Below are positions 20,616-28,673 of a stretch of DNA of 32,430 nucleotides, piece after piece. Numbering within the stretch: the first letter of the stretch is position 1; each line of letters opens with the position of its first letter. The translations under genes were made by a program, and so were the position numbers. The DNA is from CAZJQD01 sp964548165 [NCBI: uncultured bacterium] (GTDB lineage Bacteria > UBA8481): positions 1 to 32,430 of the forward strand of contig CAZJQD010000028.1 in NCBI GenBank assembly GCA_964548165.1. Direction: 5' to 3'. The notes under the pieces were generated by a model, which did no database searches, had not been told where the DNA came from, and saw only the letters and a list, made by a program, of their open reading frames with translations.

Positions 20616-20707
20616 CGCGGGACGCGCGCCCCGGGTCATCCATCCCCGCAACGATCACCGCTCGCGGAGGCGAGCAAGGTGTGGGCGTCGCGTCCCGCGT
20701 TTTTTTT
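20616..20707 (+). terminator. Intrinsic terminator after glnB with long stem and large loop
   Basis: The arm 20616-20631 pairs with 20683-20699. There are 11 consecutive pairs (CGCGGGACGCG with CGCGTCCCGCG), one bulged T, then five more pairs, directly followed by eight T (20700-20707). The 51-base loop holds its own hairpin GCTCGC-GGAG-GCGAGC (20660-20675). It would end amt-glnB transcription; its position immediately before nadA also allows attenuation. Confidence 0.75.
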
Positions 20708-20735
20708 GGAACGGCAAGAAGGTGTAGTGTACGAT
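20706..20735 (+). promoter_or_regulatory. Probable leaderless promoter of nadA
   Basis: TTGGAA (20706-20711) and TACGAT (20730-20735) are 18 bases apart. The -10 box ends eight bases before the nadA ATG at 20744. It lies right after the T-run of the glnB terminator, so transcription can restart there. No Shine-Dalgarno lies in the usual window. Confidence 0.5.
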
Positions 20736-20743
20736 CTCCGCTC

Positions 20744-21724
20744 ATGTCCACGCTCAAGGAACGATTCGAGCGCCTCGGCGCTCCGGACGTCTACTCGGAC
20801 GAGACCCTGGCGGAACTGGAAGCGGAATTCGCCGCCATCCGGCGGCTCAAGGCCGAGCAGAACGCCGTCATCCTCGCGCACAACTACCAGCGGCCCGAGA
20901 TCCTCGAGGCCGCCGACATCGTCGGCGATTCCCTGGAACTTTCCCGCGAGGCTACCAAGGTCGACGCCCCGGTCATCATCTTCTGCGGCGTTCACTTCAT
21001 GGCCGAGACCGCCAAGATCCTCAATCCCGGGCGCAAGGTCATCCTCCCCAACCTGGCCGCCGGTTGCTCGCTGGCGGAATCCGCCGACGCCCGAGACGTC
21101 GCTGCCCGGGCCGCCCAGCTTCGAGAACAGTTTCCCGACCTCGCGGTCGTCTCCTACGTGAACACCACCGCCGCCGTGAAGGCGGTCTCCGACATCTGTG
21201 TCACCTCCGGCAATGCGGTGAAGATCGTCAACAGCCTCCCGAACGAGCACATCCTCTTCGTTCCTGACCGCAACCTCGCCGCTTACGTGGCCGCGAACAC
21301 ATCAAAGACGATCATCCCCTGGGACGGCGACTGCTATGTCCATCACCAGATACGGCCCGAGGAGATCCTCTCGGTGAAGGCCCAGTTCCCGGAGGCGAAG
21401 GTCATGGTTCACCCCGAGTGCCGAACCGATGTCCTCGCCGTCGCCGACGCCGTGCTCTCGACCGCGGGCATGATCCACTACGCGAAGACCTCGGAGGCGA
21501 AGGAGTTCATCGTCGTCACCGAGTGCGGGCTCTCGGACCGTCTTCTCATGGAGGTCCCCGAGAAGCGCTTCTACAAGAGCTGCAAGCTCTGCCAGTTCAT
21601 GAAGCTGATCACCCTGTCCGACACGCGCCGCGCCCTGGAAAGGCTCGGACCCGAGATCACGCTGCCGGCAGACGTCATCGAGCGCGCGAAGGCGCCCATC
21701 ACGAGGATGCTGGCGGCTTCCTAG
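20744..21724 (+). CDS. nadA: Quinolinate synthase A
   Basis: This iron-sulfur enzyme condenses iminoaspartate with dihydroxyacetone phosphate to quinolinate in NAD synthesis, 326 residues. Diagnostic segments are VILAHNYQRPEI, GVHFMAETAKIL, VVSYVNTTAAVKA and HPECRTDVLAVADA. Alignment from memory to E. coli NadA puts the [4Fe-4S] ligands at Cys108 (AAGCSLAES), Cys197 (WDGDCYVHHQ) and a cysteine of SCKLC (280 or 283). The frame is open to 20681 through the terminator, but ATG 20744 gives a normal N-terminus and sits eight bases after a -10 box. No nadB or nadC is in the window. Its stop is seven bases from the convergent CHAT gene stop. Confidence 0.96.
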   Translation: MSTLKERFERLGAPDVYSDETLAELEAEFAAIRRLKAEQNAVILAHNYQRPEILEAADIVGDSLELSREATKVDAPVIIFCGVHFMAETAKILNPGRKVILPNLAAGCSLAESADARDVAARAAQLREQFPDLAVVSYVNTTAAVKAVSDICVTSGNAVKIVNSLPNEHILFVPDRNLAAYVAANTSKTIIPWDGDCYVHHQIRPEEILSVKAQFPEAKVMVHPECRTDVLAVADAVLSTAGMIHYAKTSEAKEFIVVTECGLSDRLLMEVPEKRFYKSCKLCQFMKLITLSDTRRALERLGPEITLPADVIERAKAPITRMLAAS

Positions 21725-21731
21725 GTTTTTC

Positions 21732-24700
21732 CTAGACCGATCCCAGCACGATGAAGGGCGCCCAGAGGGCGGGCGCCGAGAGGCCGAGGCGATCGCGGAG
21801 CGCGATCGAGGCGGCGCGCAGGGCGGCGGGCGGCCCCATGCCTTCCCGTCGCATCCGCTTGTAGAACTCGACCATCAGGCGCGCCGTGGCCTCGTCGCTG
21901 ACGGGCCAGAGCGAGACGACGACGTTCTCGGCTCCAGCCAAAAGGAAGGCGCGCGAGAGCGACGAGATCCCCGTTGGCGGTCGTTGTGAGCCGCTACGTC
22001 CGGAGTTGCAGGCCGAGAGTACCACGAGTTCAGCCTCGATCCGCTCGGCCGCGACCTCCGAAAGCGTGAGGAATCCATCGGCGGGCGCCTGGTTTCCCGA
22101 GAGAGAGAAGACCAGCGCGGGCTCCCGGCCCGGACCTTCCTCCAGGGCTCCATGGCAGGCGAAGTGAAGATACGGCACCCGCGTCCAGGATTCGGCTGTG
22201 AGCCTCGCCTCGGTGGCGGCCGGCCCCGTCAGGACGAGCCGGGAATCGGCCGGGAAGAGCGCCGCGATGGCGCGCACTTCCGCGCCGGATGCGGGTAATG
22301 CGCCCCACTGACCACGCTCCGCGCCGTATCTCTGGATCGATCGCGACGCCGACGGATCGGGCCGTCCCTGGTAGGCCGGATCCCCCAGCGCCAGGAACGT
22401 CCGTGCGCCTCCACGCGATTCGTGATCGCGGCCCAGGGTTCTCAAAAGCGTGAAGACGGCCAGGGACGGAGCATAGACGATCTCGTGCTCGTCGATGCGC
22501 CAGCGCCCGCCGGGTGTTCTCAGCGCTCCGAATGCGACGCCCTCGAAGGAGGAACCCGGGACGATGATGAGCCGCTTGCCGCGAAGAAAGGGCTCCAGGG
22601 AACCCAGGAGCAGGCGGTCGAGTTCGCGCAGGGGATCCACGTCCCCGGCGGAACGCGTGGTCGTTTCCGCTGCCGCCGCGCTCGCTCCGCGGGTTGCGCT
22701 TCTACGCGTGGAACGCATCCGCGCGCTGCGGGATGCTCTCGAGGCCGCGCGTCGCATCGCGGCGCCGCGTGTACGCGCGGCGGCCGATGTCAGCTCGACA
22801 CGCGCGCTTCGGATCGCGCTCTCGACCGAGACCGGGTCGCCCAGGTCGACGAGCACGCAGGAGTCCTTGGACACGGCGACCGCGAAGGCACCATATCGGC
22901 CCTTCACGAACGTGAGCGCAACCTCGTTCGGTTCGAGGATCGCTTGCACGTCTTCGGCCGTGGCAGGACGGGGATGGTTCAGGGCCGCGTAGCGCGGGGC
23001 TTCTCTTCGCAGGCGTCCCAGCACCCGTTCGGCCTCGTCCTCGATCTGTTGGGCCTCTCGGATCGTCTGAGGGGACTGCTCGGACTGACGAAGCGCGGCG
23101 CCCCGGGCTTCCAGCGCCTTCAGGCTGGCGACCAGGTCGGGAGGGGCGTCGAGGAGGCCTCCGGCGCGATGGGCGGCGATCTGCTCGAGGAACGACCAGG
23201 CGGAGACCAGCTCGGCGTTCGCGACCGCTCCCCTCGGATTGCTGGTCGGATCAAGGGCGGCCAGCTCCGACCGCAACTTCAATGCCCAGACGAACATGTC
23301 TGTCTGTTGTCGCTCGTGGATCTCGCGGCTCGATCCGCTCACGCCGGCGCGGAGGCGCTTCATGAGTTCGAGAGCGGTATCGAAGATATTCACGGCCAGG
23401 CGCAATCGTGTCACCGTGTCCTGGCGCCCATCCGCCGCGCGCGCCCAGGCCAGGTAGGAAAGGCGCACGAGCGTCCCCGGATCGCTCCTCAGCGCCGCGG
23501 CCGTGCCATCCCAGGGCGCTTCGCCACGGCGCGAGGCCTCCACCGCGTGCTCGATGGCCGCGATCCACGAGGGAGTGTCGCCAGCGACAAGGTGCACGCC
23601 CGCGATGGACATCCAGAGTTGAGCCACGTGGGGATGGCGATCGCCCGAGGACGCCAGCCGGTGCGCCAGGGCCTTCTGCAGGAAGAGGAGGGCGCTCTCC
23701 CGATCGCCCATCGCGAAGAGGGCGGTGCCGACATTGTTGTAACCGACGGAGAGCCTGGGCCATGTTTCGCCCCGCGCCGCCAGTTCCAGTCGTACTCCCT
23801 CACGGTAGGCGGCAAGAGCCTCGGCCTGCCGACCGAGTCGGGCATACGCGGTTCCGACGTTGTTGACGCCCACCGCGATATCCGGGTGCCCCTCGGGCAG
23901 GGACGCCCTCAGGATCGCCGTGAACCGCTCGTAGGCTTCAAGGGCTTCCGTGTCTCGATTCCCGTATTGCGCCAACCATCCCCGGTGATTCCAGCTCGTG
24001 GCAACCGCGGGATGCGTCTCGCCGTAGAACCCGACGAGGTCCTGGTGCGCGCGCCGGCATTCGCTCTCGCCCTCGGCATAATCCCCCAGCTGGGCCAGGA
24101 CGATGGAGAGCCACGATCGGGTTGCCGCCGCGCGGGCCCGGTATCCGGAAGAGAGGTCGTAGACGGCCAGGGACGCGCGATACAGAGCCGCGGCCTCCTC
24201 GAGTCGTCCCAGGCGCTCGAGGCTGGAGGCGCGGTTGTGATCGATGGTGGCGACATACGGTGATGTCTCGCCGAATGCGGCCGCCATCCGCGTGCGGGCC
24301 TCGGTGTGGAGCCGATACGCCTCGGCGTGCTGGCCCATGGCGCCCAGGGCTGTCGCGAGATTGGTCATCACGGGAACGACCTGGCCCGCCTGGTCACCGG
24401 CGCCCTGGTTGAGTATGCGCAGGGCGTTCTCGTAATGCACGATGGCGTCTTGCGGCTGGCCGAGATCGTCGAGGCTCAGGCCCAGCTTGTTCTGCCCGGT
24501 CGCCATCCCCCTGGTATCCCCGATCGCGGTCATGGCCGCGATGTACCCGCGATAGAGGTCGACGGACTCAGCCGGGCGGCCGAGCCGTCGCAGGACGTCC
24601 GCGAGCTGAAGCTCGGCATGTGCGCGCCGGGAGTTCTCCGGTGGCATCAGCTCCCGGTAGAGCCGCACCGCGGCCTGGGCATGCTGGAGGGCCCCGGCAA

Positions 24701-25109
24701 AGTCTTCGGTGTACATCAGGCAGAGTCCCAGGCCGTCCTCGACCAGGGCCCGATCTGCTCGCACGTCCCTGGGCGACCGGCCCAGGTGGCCGAGAGCGGT
24801 CACGAGAGAACTCTCGGCCTCGTCCAGGCGCCCTTCCAGGAGGGCCTCGATACCGGAACGATACAGGCCCTGGGCCGCCACGCGCTCGGTGTCGATGAAG
24901 CACGAGCCCATGCCGCAGAGGCCGTAGGTGGGGCAGGGACACCCTCCCGGGTCCGCCGTGCACGTGGCCTGATCGGTATCCGAGGAGCACGGCGCCGCCG
25001 CTGCCGCCGGAGTAAGGATCGCGGTCAGGACCAGGGACAGGAGGCATGCGATCCCCAGCGTCCCTGTCAGGCGGAGGATCGGCCGAGATGTAGGGGGCGC
25101 GCTTATCAA
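21732..25109 (-). CDS. Exported TPR-repeat CHAT-domain protease-like protein
   Basis: This protein of about 1125 residues has an N-terminal signal peptide or anchor (TGTLGIACLLSLVLTAILTP), then a short Cys-rich stretch with seven cysteines (PCSSDTDQATC to CGMGSC), about eleven tetratricopeptide repeats (about residues 60-530), a helical linker, and a C-terminal CHAT domain. The caspase-like dyad is present: His986 in HFACHG and Cys1034 in LSACNSG, with a GxxxLSRAFLLAGAENVVVSLWPV core. An Arg/Ala/Ser-rich insertion lies at about 765-823, just before the CHAT core. CHAT proteins are clan CD peptidases related to caspases and separase; substrate unknown. The start is uncertain: no ATG fits, and TTG 25109 gives the natural signal peptide. 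It diverges from the FecR-like gene over a 94-base gap, which suggests shared control. Confidence 0.88.
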   Translation of the reverse strand: MISAPPTSRPILRLTGTLGIACLLSLVLTAILTPAAAAAPCSSDTDQATCTADPGGCPCPTYGLCGMGSCFIDTERVAAQGLYRSGIEALLEGRLDEAESSLVTALGHLGRSPRDVRADRALVEDGLGLCLMYTEDFAGALQHAQAAVRLYRELMPPENSRRAHAELQLADVLRRLGRPAESVDLYRGYIAAMTAIGDTRGMATGQNKLGLSLDDLGQPQDAIVHYENALRILNQGAGDQAGQVVPVMTNLATALGAMGQHAEAYRLHTEARTRMAAAFGETSPYVATIDHNRASSLERLGRLEEAAALYRASLAVYDLSSGYRARAAATRSWLSIVLAQLGDYAEGESECRRAHQDLVGFYGETHPAVATSWNHRGWLAQYGNRDTEALEAYERFTAILRASLPEGHPDIAVGVNNVGTAYARLGRQAEALAAYREGVRLELAARGETWPRLSVGYNNVGTALFAMGDRESALLFLQKALAHRLASSGDRHPHVAQLWMSIAGVHLVAGDTPSWIAAIEHAVEASRRGEAPWDGTAAALRSDPGTLVRLSYLAWARAADGRQDTVTRLRLAVNIFDTALELMKRLRAGVSGSSREIHERQQTDMFVWALKLRSELAALDPTSNPRGAVANAELVSAWSFLEQIAAHRAGGLLDAPPDLVASLKALEARGAALRQSEQSPQTIREAQQIEDEAERVLGRLRREAPRYAALNHPRPATAEDVQAILEPNEVALTFVKGRYGAFAVAVSKDSCVLVDLGDPVSVESAIRSARVELTSAAARTRGAAMRRAASRASRSARMRSTRRSATRGASAAAAETTTRSAGDVDPLRELDRLLLGSLEPFLRGKRLIIVPGSSFEGVAFGALRTPGGRWRIDEHEIVYAPSLAVFTLLRTLGRDHESRGGARTFLALGDPAYQGRPDPSASRSIQRYGAERGQWGALPASGAEVRAIAALFPADSRLVLTGPAATEARLTAESWTRVPYLHFACHGALEEGPGREPALVFSLSGNQAPADGFLTLSEVAAERIEAELVVLSACNSGRSGSQRPPTGISSLSRAFLLAGAENVVVSLWPVSDEATARLMVEFYKRMRREGMGPPAALRAASIALRDRLGLSAPALWAPFIVLGSV

Positions 25110-25165
25110 GGAGGGAATTGCATCAGACCCCGGGCGGGAAAGCAATCCGGGTGGGCAGGCGACGG

Positions 25166-25194
25166 TTGCCTGCTCGCGGTCGTGAGCGGATAAT
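25166..25194 (+). promoter_or_regulatory. Probable leaderless promoter of FecR-like gene
   Basis: TTGCCT (25166-25171), a 17-base spacer and GATAAT (25189-25194, five of six to consensus) end nine bases before the ATG at 25204. No Shine-Dalgarno is present. The site is in the divergent gap with the CHAT gene. Confidence 0.5.
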
Positions 25195-25203
25195 CTGCAC
25201 CCT

Positions 25204-26106
25204 ATGCCGCGCGTGCCCGCTCCCGCTTTCGTTCGCCTGTCACTTCTCCTCGTGGTGTCCGGACTGGCCGCTCTCTGGGCGCTGCCGGTACGGGCCGAGG
25301 GAGTCCCGGCGGCTGGCGTCCCGGTGGCGCAGGTCTTCCGCGTGGAGGGCACGGCCACGGTAAGAGTTGTAGGCGCCGCGCGCGCCGTTCCCCTGCTTCG
25401 GGGCGCGGTGCTCCATGCGGAAGATCGGATCGAGGTGAAGCGCGGCGCCGAAGTCGGTCTCTATTATCGCCAGGGAGGCCGTCAGCTTCTGCGAGCCGGT
25501 TCGCGTTCCTTGAGCGGCACGGTCGCGGCACTGGCCCCTTCCCTCACGCCGTATCGCGGAAGCTCGGTCTCCTTCGGCGCCACGCGCGATGGGGAGACGG
25601 GGATCGTTGCCGGTGCCGCCACGACGGAATCCCGCCCCATGGAGACCTTGATCTTATCCTCGGCCCCGCAGGTGACCGTCACCTGGCGAGGCGAGGCCTC
25701 GGACGCCGCTGGAGCTGAGAGAATCGTTCTTCGCGTCCTGTTTCGTGACAGTGTCGTGGCAGCGGCCTCGGTCGTGGAACCGGCCCCCGGCGCGAGCCTG
25801 AGCCTCGTGGTGCCCGCGCTTCGTTCCGGTGACGACTATCGGTTCGAGGTGATGGTCTTTCCGGATAACGTGGGCGCCGCGCCCTGTCTCCACGCGATCC
25901 CCGTCTACATCCTGGCCCCGTCCCGACGCGGCGCCGCGGCCGACCAGTTTCTCACGGACTTCTTCTATCGTCGGGACATGCTCGCGGTTCTCTCCGATCG
26001 CGGGGGAGCACGGATGATCCTGGACCAGGAGCTCTCGTTGTCCGAGCCCGGTCCTCCGTCCCTGGCGATCTCCATCACGCCTTCGCGTCCCGCCGGTCCG
26101 CGCTGA
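25204..26106 (+). CDS. Exported FecR-domain-like protein
   Basis: This 300-residue secreted or periplasmic protein has a signal peptide (1-31, ending ALPVRA). Residues about 40-105 read as a FecR-type beta domain (VEGTATVRVV, VPLLRGAVLHAEDRIEV, GAEVGLYYRQGGRQLL). About 140-240 resembles an immunoglobulin/fibronectin-like fold (PQVTVTWRGEASDAAGA, GDDYRFEVMVFPDN). It ends in a charged tail. In the FecR family this domain is best known in siderophore sigma-factor regulators, but standalone exported versions also occur beside sensor proteins. Here its stop overlaps the CHASE2-cyclase start by one base, so the two are co-translated, and it faces the CHAT gene. A role as extracytoplasmic partner of the sensor is inferred. 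The precise function is not known. Confidence 0.75.
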   Translation: MPRVPAPAFVRLSLLLVVSGLAALWALPVRAEGVPAAGVPVAQVFRVEGTATVRVVGAARAVPLLRGAVLHAEDRIEVKRGAEVGLYYRQGGRQLLRAGSRSLSGTVAALAPSLTPYRGSSVSFGATRDGETGIVAGAATTESRPMETLILSSAPQVTVTWRGEASDAAGAERIVLRVLFRDSVVAAASVVEPAPGASLSLVVPALRSGDDYRFEVMVFPDNVGAAPCLHAIPVYILAPSRRGAAADQFLTDFFYRRDMLAVLSDRGGARMILDQELSLSEPGPPSLAISITPSRPAGPR

Positions 26107-27962
26107 TGCGGCGCCGGCCCTCTCGTCTCCTTCAGATCCTCCTGCCTCCCTGCATCGCGCTGGCTGTCGCGACGACGCTCTACACGACGCACTACCTCGC
26201 GGCCTACGAGAACCGGCTCTACGATCTTCATTACCTCCTGCGCGGTCACGAGCCCAGTCGCCCGGATGACGTCGTGCTCGTGGCGATCGACGACGCCAGC
26301 ATCGAGCGTGCCGGCTCCTGGCCCTGGCCTCGCGAACGCTTCGCCCGGCTCCTCGCGAGGATCAAGGAAGGCTCGCCCAGGGTCATCGGTCTTGACCTCC
26401 TCGTCGATCTTCCCGAGGAAGCTCGGGGCGACGGCCCGCGGGCGAGGCGTCGGGTCGAGCCTGGTTCCGGGATCATGAGAGCCGTCGGTTCTTCCGGCGA
26501 TGATGCGCTAGCGGCCGTCCTGGATACGGCTCCGCCCGTCGTCCTTCCCTTGGTCCTGGGTCGTGAAAGCGAGGACGGCGAACGAGCGGTCTTGATTCGC
26601 CCGCTACCGCGTTTTGTCTCTTCCCACACGATCTCCGCCGCCGTGAACATGGAACCCGATCACACGGATGCGCGTGTCCGGCGCTGGCAGCCGGATCCCG
26701 GGGGTGGCTACCGTTCCTTTCCGGTCGCGATCATCGCGGCGGCAGAGGGGATCGGGGAGGAAGCCCTCGTCTCGAATCCCGGCGAGTTCCGGATAGGCCG
26801 GCACCGCGTGCCGCTCGAGGGCGGGCAGGCGCTCATCAACTTCAAGGGAAGTCGCATCGACGCCATCTCGGCCGCCGATGTCATGGAGGATTTTTTTGCC
26901 CCCGAGCTCTTCTTCAAGGACCGGGTTGTGCTCGTCGGACGCACCGACGTGGCCTGCAAGGATTTCCTGAACACGTCCGTTCCAGGCGCCGCGCTCTTCG
27001 AGACCGAGTACCTGGCCGGTGTTGAGATCTGGAAGGAAACCCTCGATAGCGTCCTGCAGGATCGTTCCCTCAGGGCCCCGCCCCTCGTCCCCATTCTCGT
27101 TGGCATCTTCCTCGCCGCCATCGTGCTCTCGGGGTTGATGCTGCGTTGGCCGAAGATGTCGAGCGTGCTCCTCGTGACCTGGCTTGCTTCCTGGCTCGTC
27201 CTCACGCACGTCGCCTTCCGCCAGTCGCAGACGCGCATCCCGGTCATGCCTGGCGTCATGACCTTCTACTTCACCTCGATCCTCTCCTTTATCCGCCTGT
27301 TTCTCGCGCAGAACCGGATGAAGAGCCTCCTGACGGCGGCCTTCGAGAGCTACGTCTCGCCGCACGTCCTTTCCCAGCTCATCGATCACAAGATCGAGCT
27401 TGCGGTCGGCGGGCGTCGTAAGACGCTCTCGATCCTCCACGCCGGCCTCGACGGATTCACGTCGTTCTCCGAGAGGCAGAGCGCGGAGGACGTGGTTGGA
27501 TTCCTGAAGACCTACCTCGTGGAGATGAACCAGGTCATCCTCGATCATGGCGGGATTATCGAGGCTCATTCGGGCGATGGTATCCTCGCGTGGTTCGGCG
27601 ATATCGGGGATGCGGGGGATCACGCCGAACATGCCGTGACGGCGGCGCTGGAGATGCAGGCGCGGATGGGCCGCCTGGAACTGCCCGAGGGAAGTGGCCT
27701 GGGGCTGAGGGTGGGTGTCCACACGGGATCGGTCGTCGTCGGCAACGTCGGCTCCGACCGCCATTTCCGCTACACGGTCGTCGGTCGCTCGGTGAACCTG
27801 GTGAGAAAGCTGGAGTCTTCCTGCGCGCCCGGCGCGGTTCTCATCTCCGAGGACTGTTGGAAGGCGATCCCGGAGGGCGCGACCCAATTCGCGGTTGAGC
27901 CCGTCGTCGTTCCCGATCTGCGCGCCGATATCTCCGTGCTGAGGGTCAAACCCTTGTCCTGA
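26106..27962 (+). CDS. CHASE2 sensor with degenerate adenylate/guanylate cyclase domain
   Basis: This 618-residue membrane protein has one N-terminal helix (about 8-30), a periplasmic CHASE2 domain (about 31-320, with VVLVAIDDASIERAGSWPWP and KDRVVLVGRTD), three C-terminal helices (about 322-400) and a cytoplasmic class III cyclase-like domain (about 435-600). Key catalytic positions are altered. The first metal Asp of the DIxGFT motif is Gly447 (HAGLDGFT). The Lys for adenine is Ala487 (EAHSGDGI). The Asp/Cys specificity position is Arg561 (VVGRSVN). The transition-state Arg is Lys568 (NLVRKLE). The second metal Asp491 and Asn564 remain. It therefore looks like a pseudo-cyclase or an enzyme with altered chemistry. 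The ATG overlaps the FecR-like stop by one base. Confidence 0.88.
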   Translation: MRRRPSRLLQILLPPCIALAVATTLYTTHYLAAYENRLYDLHYLLRGHEPSRPDDVVLVAIDDASIERAGSWPWPRERFARLLARIKEGSPRVIGLDLLVDLPEEARGDGPRARRRVEPGSGIMRAVGSSGDDALAAVLDTAPPVVLPLVLGRESEDGERAVLIRPLPRFVSSHTISAAVNMEPDHTDARVRRWQPDPGGGYRSFPVAIIAAAEGIGEEALVSNPGEFRIGRHRVPLEGGQALINFKGSRIDAISAADVMEDFFAPELFFKDRVVLVGRTDVACKDFLNTSVPGAALFETEYLAGVEIWKETLDSVLQDRSLRAPPLVPILVGIFLAAIVLSGLMLRWPKMSSVLLVTWLASWLVLTHVAFRQSQTRIPVMPGVMTFYFTSILSFIRLFLAQNRMKSLLTAAFESYVSPHVLSQLIDHKIELAVGGRRKTLSILHAGLDGFTSFSERQSAEDVVGFLKTYLVEMNQVILDHGGIIEAHSGDGILAWFGDIGDAGDHAEHAVTAALEMQARMGRLELPEGSGLGLRVGVHTGSVVVGNVGSDRHFRYTVVGRSVNLVRKLESSCAPGAVLISEDCWKAIPEGATQFAVEPVVVPDLRADISVLRVKPLS

Positions 27963-28009
27963 CGGATCCGCGCCCGCGGCCGCCTACCGGTGCGCCGAGC
28001 GTCTTCGCG

Positions 28010-28606
28010 TCAGCGGTTTCCGAACCACCAGCGCCGCGGCCGCTTGGCCGCTTCCTGCCGCTCGATCTCCGCGATGAGGGCCTGCCGGTCCGCGCTCTCC
28101 TCCTCGAGGCGGATCCTGGCGAACTCCGCGTCGAGGGACCGCTCCTCGGCGAGGGTCTCGTCAACGACCCAGGACCCGGAGACGGACTGTCGGATGAGGC
28201 CTTCAACCCGGTAGCGTTCCAGCAGGTCGGCGCGCAGGATGCGCCTGCCGAAATGAAGAGCCAGCGTATCGGTGACGGTGAGGCCGGCATCCGCGGCGAT
28301 GGTTCGGATGGCCTTCATGACCGTGTCCGGAAGAGTCACGTTCGAGTCCGCGCCGCGGAAATTGTCGAGGAGCGGTCCTGCGGAGGCCACCAGCCACTGA
28401 CCGTCCTGCGTGTCCTTGCGGATCGCCACGAGCGTCTGCTGGACGAGGGTGTCCGCGTGGATGCGGACCGCGGCGCGCACCCGGCTCTGCCGCGTTCGGT
28501 CGACGGTCGAACTGGGCCTCGCGGCCTCCGCCGGCGCCAGGGACGCCAGGACGAGCGCCATCACCGGCAAGATCGCCATCGCACCAATGTTCATGACTCG
28601 ATTCAT
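28010..28606 (-). CDS. Exported protein of unknown function
   Basis: This 198-residue protein has a clear signal peptide (MNRVMNIGAMAILPVMALVL, cleavage after about AEA at 28). The mature part is helical, with a segment GQWLVASAGPLLDNFRG and a basic C-terminus (KRPRRWWFGNR). I do not recognise a family. The start ATG 28606 has a good GGAGG five bases upstream, and the longer frame beyond is dismissed. It diverges from the AsmA/YdbH-like gene with a 67-base gap, so an envelope role with shared control is possible. E. coli YdbH has a small exported neighbour, YdbL, but this sequence does not resemble it convincingly. Confidence 0.75.
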   Translation of the reverse strand: MNRVMNIGAMAILPVMALVLASLAPAEAARPSSTVDRTRQSRVRAAVRIHADTLVQQTLVAIRKDTQDGQWLVASAGPLLDNFRGADSNVTLPDTVMKAIRTIAADAGLTVTDTLALHFGRRILRADLLERYRVEGLIRQSVSGSWVVDETLAEERSLDAEFARIRLEEESADRQALIAEIERQEAAKRPRRWWFGNR

Positions 28607-28673
28607 GGGTTCCTCCAAGCCTGTTCTGACACCGTGGCAGGCGGACATGATACCGCATAGGATCCCCGTCCGC

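Noticed and set aside
20660-20675. GCTCGC-GGAG-GCGAGC hairpin as a separate terminator
   Set aside because: It has no T-run and lies in the loop of the larger stem that does.
22640-22815. Possible compensated frameshift in the Arg-rich part of the CHAT gene
   Set aside because: The other two minus-strand frames give stops or worse composition, so the frame as read is kept.
22422-24263. 613-codon plus-strand frame within the CHAT gene
   Set aside because: Antisense shadow; the minus strand has TPR and CHAT motifs in a continuous frame.
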